From Woeseiaceae bacterium (GTDB lineage Bacteria > Pseudomonadota > Gammaproteobacteria > Steroidobacterales > Woeseiaceae), in assembly GCA_002728725.1 (NCBI GenBank), contig PBVS01000049.1, forward strand, positions 1-11,425: 11,425 bases of DNA, in the 5' to 3' direction. The notes under the pieces are model-generated. The model saw only the letters and a program-made list of their open reading frames with translations, ran no database searches and was not told where the DNA came from. Position 1 is the stretch's first letter; each line of letters starts with the position of its first letter. A program made the translations under genes and the position numbers. Positions 6,187-11,425 of the stretch are shown piece after piece.

Positions 6187-7377
6187 ATGTCAAAAGAAAA
6201 ATTTGAACGTAATAAACCACATGTAAATGTGGGAACAATTGGTCACGTTGATCATGGTAAAACTACTTTGACTGCGGCATTAACGAAATGTATGTCAGAG
6301 CGTCATGGCGGTGAAGTTCGAGATTATTCTCAGATTGATAACGCACCTGAAGAGAGAGAGCGTGGGATAACTATTGCGACAGCACACGTTGAGTACGAGA
6401 GTGATAATCGTCATTATGCGCATGTTGATTGTCCAGGCCATGCTGACTATGTGAAAAACATGATTACTGGTGCAGCACAGATGGATGGAGCTATACTTGT
6501 TTGCAGCGCTGCTGATGGTCCGATGCCACAAACACGTGAGCACATTCTTCTAGCCCGCCAAGTGGGCGTTCCATACATTGTTGTTTATCTCAATAAGGCA
6601 GATCAAGTCGATGATGCGGAGTTGCTTGAACTTGTTGAAATGGAAGTAAGGGAGCTTTTATCAGCTTATGAGTTTCCTGGTGATGACACTCCTATAGTTA
6701 CTGGCTCAGCTCTTAAAGCATTTGAAGGTGATACATCAGATATCGGAGTCCCTTCTATAGAAAAATTGGTTGAGGAAATGGATAACTATATTCCCGAACC
6801 AGAAAGAGCCATAGACGGTGATTTTTTAATGCCTGTTGAGGATGTCTTTTCAATATCAGGGCGTGGAACAGTAGTAACAGGAAGAATCGAGAGAGGTATT
6901 GTTAACGTAAACGATGAAATTGAAATCGTAGGTATTAAAGATTCTGAAAAAACAACATGTACTGGTGTAGAAATGTTCCGTAAGCTCCTTGATCAGGGGC
7001 AAGCAGGCGACAATGTAGGAGTTCTTCTCAGAGGAACAAAACGCGAGGAAGTTGAAAGAGGGCAGGTGCTTTGTAAGCCTGGATCAATTAATCCACATAC
7101 ACATTTCGAAGCTGAAATCTACATTCTATCAAAAGAAGAAGGTGGGCGGCACACACCATTCTTCAAAGGTTATCGACCTCAATTTTACTTTAGAACCACA
7201 GACGTAACAGGTGCTTGTGAGTTACCAGAGGGCACTGAAATGGTTATGCCTGGTGATAATATAAAAATGTCAGTTGAGCTTATATCACCAATTGCAATGG
7301 AGGAGGGCCTTCGATTTGCAATTCGTGAAGGGGGCAAAACTGTTGGGGCCGGAGTTGTTGCAAAAATTCTAAAATAA
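6187..7377 (+). CDS. tuf: Translation elongation factor EF-Tu
   Basis: EF-Tu carries aminoacyl-tRNA to the ribosomal A site as a GTP complex. The 396 residues are full length. In the GTPase domain the P-loop is GHVDHGKT (19-26), switch I ends in ERERGITI (56-63), DCPGH (81-85) holds the catalytic His85, NKAD (136-139) replaces the commoner NKCD, and SALK (174-177) completes the guanine site. Domain 2 ([21 protein letters not shown]) and domain 3 ([20 protein letters not shown] and the C-terminal [17 protein letters not shown]) are intact. A Shine-Dalgarno AAGAGAG lies seven bases before the ATG. The gene follows three tRNAs and precedes tRNA-Trp, as tufB does; whether a second tuf copy exists elsewhere cannot be seen here. 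Co-transcription with the upstream tRNAs is likely. Confidence 0.99.
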   Translation: MSKEKFERNKPHVNVGTIGHVDHGKTTLTAALTKCMSERHGGEVRDYSQIDNAPEERERGITIATAHVEYESDNRHYAHVDCPGHADYVKNMITGAAQMDGAILVCSAADGPMPQTREHILLARQVGVPYIVVYLNKADQVDDAELLELVEMEVRELLSAYEFPGDDTPIVTGSALKAFEGDTSDIGVPSIEKLVEEMDNYIPEPERAIDGDFLMPVEDVFSISGRGTVVTGRIERGIVNVNDEIEIVGIKDSEKTTCTGVEMFRKLLDQGQAGDNVGVLLRGTKREEVERGQVLCKPGSINPHTHFEAEIYILSKEEGGRHTPFFKGYRPQFYFRTTDVTGACELPEGTEMVMPGDNIKMSVELISPIAMEEGLRFAIREGGKTVGAGVVAKILK

Positions 7378-7398
7378 TAATTAATTTGTTGGTTCAAA

Positions 7399-7474
7399 AG
7401 GCCAGTAGCTCAATTGGCAGAGCGGCGGTCTCCAAAACCGCAGGTTGGGGGTTCGATTCCCTCCTGGCCTGCCA
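7399..7474 (+). tRNA. tRNA-Trp (anticodon CCA)
   Basis: This 76-base tRNA has the acceptor stem AGGCCAG/CTGGCCT, D arm GCTC...GAGC, anticodon stem GCGGT/ACCGC with loop CTCCAAA (anticodon CCA), T loop TTCGATT, discriminator G and an encoded CCA. It sits 21 bases after tuf and 68 before secE, an arrangement known from Pseudomonas-type gammaproteobacteria but not E. coli. A five-pair repeat GCCAA-GAAA-TTGGC (7471-7484) overlaps its 3' end. Confidence 0.97.
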
Positions 7475-7542
7475 AGAAATTGGCAATTTGAAAATGGCTA
7501 ACGGTTTAGGTTCAATTCCATCAGATATTGGGGTAGCTAGAT

Positions 7543-7926
7543 TTGGATAATTCGTCTGTAGATACTGAAAAGAGCAGTTTTATCGATACTGTTAAATTGC
7601 TGATAGCAGCAGGTGTGCTTCTAGGTGGATTGTATAGTTATTACTACTACCTGCAAGTCAGTTTGCCTCTCAGAGTTTTAATGGTTCTGGGTGGATTCCT
7701 GGTCGGAACAGCTATAGCGATGACAAGTTTTCAGGGTAAGCAACTTTTCTCTTTTATTCAAAGCTCGAGAATTGAAATAAGAAAAGTAGTTTGGCCAACC
7801 AACCAAGAAACCTCTCAAACAACAATAGCAGTTTTTGTTTTTACTTTGGTCATGGGTATCTTCTTCTGGGGCTTAGATTCTTTCTTACTTTGGTTGACAA
7901 GAACCCTAGTTGGCTCAGCTGGCTAA
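7543..7926 (+). CDS. secE: Protein translocase subunit SecE
   Basis: SecE clamps and stabilises the SecY channel of the Sec translocon in the inner membrane. At 127 residues it is the long, three-helix form typical of gammaproteobacteria: membrane segments at about 17-37, 42-61 and 94-118. The conserved amphipathic and hinge region is present as IEIRKVVWPTNQETSQTT (77-94), the part needed for function. The start is TTG at 7543, because a TAG lies six bases upstream in frame and no ATG occurs before the first membrane segment; GGGG at 7530-7533 can serve as Shine-Dalgarno. A TTG start may hold output low compared with the ribosomal genes downstream. nusG follows after 26 bases. Confidence 0.95.
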   Translation: MDNSSVDTEKSSFIDTVKLLIAAGVLLGGLYSYYYYLQVSLPLRVLMVLGGFLVGTAIAMTSFQGKQLFSFIQSSRIEIRKVVWPTNQETSQTTIAVFVFTLVMGIFFWGLDSFLLWLTRTLVGSAG

Positions 7927-7927
7927 G

Positions 7928-7939
7928 TTAATCGATTAA
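7928..7939. repeat. Perfect 12-base palindrome TTAATCGATTAA between secE and nusG
   Basis: A perfect inverted repeat without a spacer lies just after the secE stop and before the nusG Shine-Dalgarno. As RNA it cannot form a hairpin without losing its centre, so if it is functional it is more likely a protein-binding site. It may be chance. Confidence 0.35.
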
Positions 7940-7952
7940 TATAGGCGAGATA

Positions 7953-8486
7953 ATGGCACTCAGATGGTACATAGTCCACGCATACTCAAACTATGAGTAT
8001 AAGGTAAAAGCTTCACTCGAAGAACGTGTTGAGATGATGGGATTACAGGAAAAGTTTGGTGAGATATTGGTACCAACAGAAGAAGTCGTGGAAATGAAAG
8101 AAGGTGCTAAGCGTTCAACAGAGAGAAAGTTTTTCCCTGGTTACGTTCTTGTTCAAATGGAGATGGATGATGAGACATGGCATCTGGTAAAACAAGTTCC
8201 GAGAGTTTTAGGATTTATTGGGGGTTCAAGTGATCGTCCTGCACCAATAACAGACAAAGAAGCTAACAATATTCTGCAACGTGTAATAGATGGTTCTGAC
8301 AAACCGCAACCAAAAGTGATGTTTGAGTCAGGTGAGCTTGTGAGAGTCATAGATGGACCTTTTAAGGATTTCTCAGGTGTTGTTGAAAAAGTAAATTATG
8401 AAAAAAATCGACTGCAAGTTGCTGTTCAGATATTAGGAAGATCAACGCCAGTTGAACTGGATTTTGGACAAGTAGAAAAAAGTTAA
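7953..8486 (+). CDS. nusG: Transcription termination/antitermination factor NusG
   Basis: NusG binds RNA polymerase, reduces pausing, and links it to Rho or to the ribosome through S10. The 177 residues match the short proteobacterial form. The NGN domain spans about 4-115, with [12 protein letters not shown] (4-15), [20 protein letters not shown] (60-79) and [10 protein letters not shown] (82-91). The KOW domain follows at about 125-153 ([21 protein letters not shown]). A Shine-Dalgarno AGGCGAG lies before the ATG. The stop codon lies within the first copy of a tandem 12-base repeat (8481-8504). The gene sits between secE and rplK as in most proteobacteria. Confidence 0.98.
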   Translation: MALRWYIVHAYSNYEYKVKASLEERVEMMGLQEKFGEILVPTEEVVEMKEGAKRSTERKFFPGYVLVQMEMDDETWHLVKQVPRVLGFIGGSSDRPAPITDKEANNILQRVIDGSDKPQPKVMFESGELVRVIDGPFKDFSGVVEKVNYEKNRLQVAVQILGRSTPVELDFGQVEKS

Positions 8487-8504
8487 ATAAATAGTTAAAT
8501 AAAT
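8481..8504 (+). repeat. Tandem duplication of a 12-base unit at the nusG stop
   Basis: The unit AGTTAAATAAAT occurs twice in direct tandem (8481-8492 and 8493-8504). The first copy contains the nusG TAA. The second puts another TAA in frame, so the duplication probably reflects replication slippage and leaves the protein unchanged. Confidence 0.85.
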
Positions 8505-8507
8505 AAT

Positions 8508-8543
8508 CGAGGAGCCAATTTTGTGGCGCTTGTACTCGGAAGG
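8508..8543 (+). promoter_or_regulatory. Probable L1 translational operator before rplK
   Basis: An imperfect hairpin is formed by an outer stem CGAG/CTCG (8508-8511 and 8535-8538) and an inner stem GCCA/TGGC (8514-8517 and 8524-8527). An asymmetric internal loop separates them. The outer stem touches the rplK Shine-Dalgarno GGAAGG (8538-8543). Two short helices around an asymmetric loop are the known form of L1-binding sites in 23S rRNA and in the E. coli rplKA mRNA, where free L1 represses translation. Assignment is by position and shape, not by exact sequence match. Confidence 0.5.
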
Positions 8544-8552
8544 TAGAAATAA

Positions 8553-8987
8553 ATGGCGAAAAAAGTACTAAGTTACATAAAACTTCAGGTACCTGCAGGT
8601 CAGGCTAACCCAAGCCCACCAGTTGGTCCAGCATTGGGACAACATGGTGTTAATATTATGGAGTTTTGTAAGGCTTTTAATGCTTCAACACAATCGGTTG
8701 AACCAGGATTACCGGTTCCTGTTGTTATAACGGTATATGCAGATAGGAGTTTCACATACATAACGAAGACTCCACCGGCTGCAATACTTCTTCAAAAGGC
8801 AGCTGGAATAAAAAAAGGCTCAGGAACACCCAATACTGAAAAGGTTGGGAAAGTTAACCGAGCACAACTTGAAGAAATAGCCACTACCAAAATGCCAGAT
8901 ATTACGGCGGCAGACATGGATGCTGCTGTTAGAACAATTGCTGGAACAGCCAGAAGTATGGGGATTGAAGTGGAGGGAGTGAAATGA
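8553..8987 (+). CDS. rplK: 50S ribosomal protein L11
   Basis: L11 binds 23S rRNA in the GTPase-associated centre and is needed for stringent-factor RelA activation. The 144 residues are of normal length. The N-terminal domain has [20 protein letters not shown] (7-26), including the proline-rich linker region, followed by [17 protein letters not shown]. The C-terminal RNA-binding domain includes [20 protein letters not shown] (71-90), a flexible loop, and the ending [12 protein letters not shown] (131-142). The last codons hold the Shine-Dalgarno GGAGGGAG for rplA, whose ATG overlaps the rplK TGA. This pairing is the usual L1-regulated rplKA unit. Confidence 0.99.
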   Translation: MAKKVLSYIKLQVPAGQANPSPPVGPALGQHGVNIMEFCKAFNASTQSVEPGLPVPVVITVYADRSFTYITKTPPAAILLQKAAGIKKGSGTPNTEKVGKVNRAQLEEIATTKMPDITAADMDAAVRTIAGTARSMGIEVEGVK

Positions 8988-9670
8988 CCTCAAAAAGAAA
9001 AAAATTATCAAACGAAAAGATTGATAGAGATAAGCTTTATTCAGTGGAAGAGGCACTGTCCCTTGTTAAGGAGTTTGCCGTTTCAAAGTTTGATGAAAGT
9101 ATTGATGTATCAATTAATTTAGGCGTTGATCCTAAGCAATCCGATCAGGTTGTTAGAGGGTCAACTGTTTTACCAAACGGTACAGGTAAATCAATAAGAG
9201 TAGCTGTTTTTGCTCAAGGTGAGAATGCAGAAAAAGCAAAATCAGCAGGTGCTGATATTGTTGGATTTGAAGATCTGGCTGAGAAAATAAAAGCTGGCGA
9301 AATGAATTTTGAAGTACTAATTGCTACTCCTGATGCAATGAGAGTCGTTGGTCAGTTAGGACAAATTCTTGGACCCAGAGGATTGATGCCCAATCCAAAG
9401 GTAGGAACTGTTACACCTGATGTTGAGACTGCTGTGAAAAATGCAAAAGGTGGTCAAGTTAGGTACAGGACAGATAAGGCAGGAATAATACATTGTTCAA
9501 TCGGCTCCTCGGCTTTTGAGGCCCAAAAATTACAAGAAAATCTAGACGCACTTTTGGCTGACTTAAAAAAAGCGAAACCAGCATCAGCTAAGGGAGTGTA
9601 TTTAAAGAAAGTATCGATGTCATCAACAATGGGACCGGGTATAAAAGTAGATCAAGCAAGCTTGGTCTGA
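8984..9670 (+). CDS. rplA: 50S ribosomal protein L1
   Basis: L1 forms the mobile stalk at the ribosomal E site and, when in excess, represses its own mRNA. The 228 residues are slightly short of the common 231-234. Domain I is split by domain II. The family signature [17 protein letters not shown] is at 128-144, with the RNA-binding [10 protein letters not shown] near 165-174 and a typical end GPGIKVDQ (217-224). The start ATG overlaps the rplK stop as ATGA, so translation is coupled. A 256-base gap with control structures separates it from rplJ. Confidence 0.99.
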   Translation: MTSKRKKLSNEKIDRDKLYSVEEALSLVKEFAVSKFDESIDVSINLGVDPKQSDQVVRGSTVLPNGTGKSIRVAVFAQGENAEKAKSAGADIVGFEDLAEKIKAGEMNFEVLIATPDAMRVVGQLGQILGPRGLMPNPKVGTVTPDVETAVKNAKGGQVRYRTDKAGIIHCSIGSSAFEAQKLQENLDALLADLKKAKPASAKGVYLKKVSMSSTMGPGIKVDQASLV

Positions 9671-9683
9671 ATAAAGTTTTTTC

Positions 9684-9703
9684 GTAACAACATTAGTTGT
9701 TGC
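9684..9703 (+). repeat. Inverted repeat AACAAC-ATTA-GTTGTT after rplA
   Basis: A six-pair perfect stem (9686-9691 with 9696-9701) can be extended by a T-G and a G-C pair. It is followed by A residues, not T residues, so it is not a plus-strand terminator. It could protect the 3' end of rplKA mRNA. Confidence 0.5.
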
Positions 9704-9708
9704 AAAAA

Positions 9709-9738
9709 TTCCAAATTTAACTGATGTGAGATTTGGAA
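9709..9738 (+). repeat. Inverted repeat TTCCAAAT/ATTTGGAA between rplA and the L10 leader
   Basis: Eight perfect pairs (9709-9716 with 9731-9738) enclose a 14-base loop. It lies just before the conserved L10 leader core. No T tract follows on the plus strand. It may be an RNA element or a protein site; function is unknown. Confidence 0.45.
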
Positions 9739-9747
9739 AAAAATCGA

Positions 9748-9926
9748 AGACCGTAGGTGATGAAATTTCATCTTAATTTCCTACGCAGATGGTGTTATCT
9801 AGCTGGTTTAGATAGTCACTATCTCGATTGATATGAAGCCAGATTTTTAAATAATGGTTAATATCAAAAAATGGTGAACAGATTGATATCTGTTCGTTTT
9901 GTGACTAAAAAAGCCAGGGGAAACTT
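9748..9926 (+). promoter_or_regulatory. Ribosomal L10 leader (autoregulatory mRNA element for rplJL)
   Basis: This mRNA leader binds the L10-L12 complex and represses rplJ translation. The core stem GTAGG/CCTAC (9753-9757 and 9780-9784) continues below into ACC/GGT (9750-9752 and 9791-9793), with a six-base one-sided bulge GCAGAT between them, a kink-turn-like arrangement. Inside is the hairpin GATGA-AATT-TCATC (9759-9772). The sequence of this core resembles the E. coli leader. Downstream, CTGGTTT (9803-9809) pairs with AAGCCAG (9836-9842) around a GATAG/CTATC hairpin and is followed by five T residues. The same AAGCCAG recurs at 9911-9917 overlapping the rplJ Shine-Dalgarno. An eight-pair hairpin GAACAGAT/ATCTGTTC (9876-9895) lies between. 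The element is firm; the switching model is inference. Confidence 0.8.
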
Positions 9927-10442
9927 ATGGCGTTAAAACTTGAAGATAAAAAACTACTTGTCAAAGAAGTAAATGCTGTTGCAGTGGAATCTATCTCGGC
10001 TGTAGCAGCAGAGTATAGAGGGCTCAGTGTCGCTGATATGTCTGAACTGCGTGTAGAAGCTCGGAATTCCGGGGTTTATTTGCGTGTAGTAAAAAATACA
10101 TTGGCACGCTTAGCGATAAAGGGAACGGACTTTGAGTGTATAGAAGAATCACTTAAAGGTCCTATCATGCTCGCTTTCACTAAAGATGATCCAGGAGCTG
10201 CAGCAAGAGTAGTTAAGAAGTTTTCTAAGGAGCACGAAGAATTAAAAGCCGTTTCATTGGTTCTTGATGGGAAATTATTGCCGGCAACAGACATATCTAA
10301 ATTGGCAGAATTGCCGACTCAAGATCAAGCCAGAGCAATGCTACTTGGAATTCTTACTTCACCCGCGACACAGCTTCTTAGATTACTTAATGAGCCAGCC
10401 TCAATGCTATCAAGAACAATGTCAGCAAGAGGTAATGGGTAA
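9927..10442 (+). CDS. rplJ: 50S ribosomal protein L10
   Basis: L10 is the base of the ribosomal stalk: it binds 23S rRNA with its N-terminal domain and L7/L12 dimers with its C-terminal helix. The 171 residues are typical. Recognisable parts are the N-terminal helix, the segment AVAAEYRGLSVADMSELR (25-42), VYLRVVKNTLARLA (50-63), the strand GPIMLAFTKDDPGAAARV (78-95) and the C-terminal helix that begins after ARAMLLGILTSP (134-145). A Shine-Dalgarno AGGGGA lies before the ATG and can be masked by leader pairing. rplL follows after 68 bases. Confidence 0.98.
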   Translation: MALKLEDKKLLVKEVNAVAVESISAVAAEYRGLSVADMSELRVEARNSGVYLRVVKNTLARLAIKGTDFECIEESLKGPIMLAFTKDDPGAAARVVKKFSKEHEELKAVSLVLDGKLLPATDISKLAELPTQDQARAMLLGILTSPATQLLRLLNEPASMLSRTMSARGNG

Positions 10443-10510
10443 ATTTAGACAAGAAGTAATTATATAAACATAGCTAGATAAACATAAAACTTAAAGAGAG
10501 GTAAATAGAC

Positions 10511-10891
10511 ATGAGTATGTCAAATGAAGATTTATTAAAAGAGTTAAGCTCAAAATCCATAATGGAAGTTGTGGAGTTAGTAAAAATGCTTGAAGAGGAA
10601 TGGGGTGTTTCAGCAGCAGCACCAGTTGCGGCAGTAGCAGGCGCTGCTGCTTCAGGCGATTCGGAAGCTGCAGCTGAGAAAGATGAATTCGACGTTGTTC
10701 TGTCTGGATTTGGTGATAATAAAGTGGCTGCAATTAAAGCTGTGAGAGCCATAACAGGACTAGGGCTGAAAGAAGCAAAAGACGCTGTAGAAGGTGCACC
10801 ATCAACACTCAAAGAAGGAGTGTCAAAAGATGAAGCAGAGGAAGCTAAGAAACAACTCGAAGAAGCAGGAGCTACTGTCGAGTTAAAATAA
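10511..10891 (+). CDS. rplL: 50S ribosomal protein L7/L12
   Basis: L7/L12 is the multi-copy stalk protein that recruits the translation GTPases. The 126 residues show the N-terminal dimerisation helices (about 5-33, ending [11 protein letters not shown]), an alanine-rich hinge (35-56), and the globular C-terminal domain with [20 protein letters not shown] (59-78), the factor-binding helix [19 protein letters not shown] (79-97) and the end GATVELK. ATG at 10511 is preferred over the in-frame ATG at 10517 because the Shine-Dalgarno GAGAGG (10496-10501) is nine bases before the first and fifteen before the second. A strong terminator-like hairpin follows the stop. Confidence 0.99.
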   Translation: MSMSNEDLLKELSSKSIMEVVELVKMLEEEWGVSAAAPVAAVAGAAASGDSEAAAEKDEFDVVLSGFGDNKVAAIKAVRAITGLGLKEAKDAVEGAPSTLKEGVSKDEAEEAKKQLEEAGATVELK

Positions 10892-10901
10892 TGATGGTGA
10901 T

Positions 10902-10938
10902 AAAACGCAGATAGTCGCAAAAACTATCTGCGTTTTTT
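10902..10938 (+). terminator. Hairpin and T-tract between rplL and rpoB (transcription attenuator)
   Basis: Fourteen perfect pairs (10902-10915 with 10923-10936) enclose the seven-base loop CGCAAAA and run directly into six T residues (10933-10938). This has the form of a Rho-independent terminator. In E. coli a partial terminator at the same place lets only part of the transcripts reach rpoBC, which keeps polymerase subunits well below L7/L12. Since no promoter is evident before rpoB here, readthrough is presumably incomplete termination. Confidence 0.9.
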
Positions 10939-11012
10939 AGATAAGAAAATTAAATATGTTTAGAAGTGATTTTTAGACAACGTTGTGAAATTTTAAATAA
11001 GGTGCAAATATA

Positions 11013-11425
11013 ATGGCTTACTCATTTACTGAGAAAAAAAGAATAAGAAAAGATTTCGGAAAACAACCTACAACTCTTGATATTCCGTATCTTTTATCTA
11101 TTCAAATAGATTCCTATAATAAATTTCTCCAAAACGGTGTCTCTGATGATAATAGGGAAGATATAGGATTAAATGCAGCTTTTAAGACTGTTTTTCCAAT
11201 TATGAGTTATTCGGGTAACGCGTCTCTCGAATACATCAGTTATAGCTTGGGTAAACCGGTGTTTGATGTTCATGAGTGCAAATTAAGAGGTCAAACATAT
11301 GCAGCTCCAATGCGTGTCAAAGTTGCACTTGTGATTTATGACAAAGATGCTAATACAAAAGAAAAGCCAGTGAAGGAAGTTAGGGAACAAGAGGTTTATC
11401 TCGGTGAGATGCCCTTGATGACAGA
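11013..11425 (+). CDS. rpoB: DNA-directed RNA polymerase beta subunit (N-terminal part, cut by window end)
   Basis: The first 137 codons of the catalytic beta subunit are present, starting at ATG 11013 eight bases after a Shine-Dalgarno AAGGTG. The sequence begins [16 protein letters not shown] and continues with [53 protein letters not shown] and [14 protein letters not shown], which track the beta 1 (protrusion) domain of the E. coli protein almost residue by residue. The frame is open to the window end with no stop. It is expressed from upstream promoters through the attenuator at 10902-10938, with rpoC expected next. Confidence 0.98.
   Translation, partial: MAYSFTEKKRIRKDFGKQPTTLDIPYLLSIQIDSYNKFLQNGVSDDNREDIGLNAAFKTVFPIMSYSGNASLEYISYSLGKPVFDVHECKLRGQTYAAPMRVKVALVIYDKDANTKEKPVKEVREQEVYLGEMPLMT

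Noticed and set aside
6187..7377. EF-Tu as a horizontally acquired copy because of NKAD and ERERG variants
   Set aside because: These variants occur in many gammaproteobacterial EF-Tu proteins as I recall them, and the gene sits in its native position, so there is no case for transfer.
9709..9738. Minus-strand terminator formed by TTCCAAAT/ATTTGGAA with a following T run
   Set aside because: No minus-strand gene is present upstream on that strand and the stem is AT-rich.
10474..10920. 148-codon open frame on the minus strand, rich in Ser and Ala
   Set aside because: It is the antisense shadow of the alanine-rich rplL gene and overlaps the attenuator hairpin.

Overview
The window looks like chromosomal core DNA of an AT-rich gammaproteobacterium, possibly a marine or streamlined lineage (inference). 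The main evidence is the gene order tRNA-Tyr, tRNA-Gly, tRNA-Thr, tuf, tRNA-Trp, secE, nusG, rplK, rplA, rplJ, rplL, rpoB, which follows the gammaproteobacterial tufB-rpoB locus. A three-helix SecE, CmoA/CmoB and an RpoB N-terminus close to the enterobacterial one agree with this. Intergenic DNA is very AT-rich and tightly packed.

Left part (1-5563): a possible tail of an unknown gene, then ogt (DNA alkylation repair) on the plus strand. Ogt converges on a minus-strand block that reads, in transcription order, cmoA, cmoB, a GbsR-type regulator, a DASS/SLC13 anion permease and a PNPOx-fold flavin-binding protein. cmoA and cmoB make carboxy-SAM and use it to modify uridine 34 of tRNAs. The regulator, permease and flavoprotein look like a separate small operon with its own promoter. 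A plus-strand M15/VanY-type peptidase without a signal peptide follows and diverges from cmoA.

Right part (5584-11425): the translation and transcription supercluster, all on the plus strand. A promoter with a GC-rich discriminator precedes tRNA-Tyr. The three tRNAs lead into tuf, tRNA-Trp follows tuf, and then come the secretion (secE), transcription-elongation (nusG), ribosomal-protein (rplKAJL) and RNA-polymerase (rpoB, cut by the window end) genes. Three RNA control points can be read: a probable L1 operator before rplK, an L10 leader before rplJ, and a strong hairpin plus T-tract between rplL and rpoB, which should act as an attenuator lowering rpoB relative to rplL.

I found no mobile element, CRISPR array, phage gene or clearly novel system. 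The least ordinary items are the GbsR-permease-flavoprotein cassette, a Lys in CmoA where E. coli has a carboxylate-binding Arg, the cytoplasmic VanY-like peptidase, and an apparent alternative pairing in the L10 leader.
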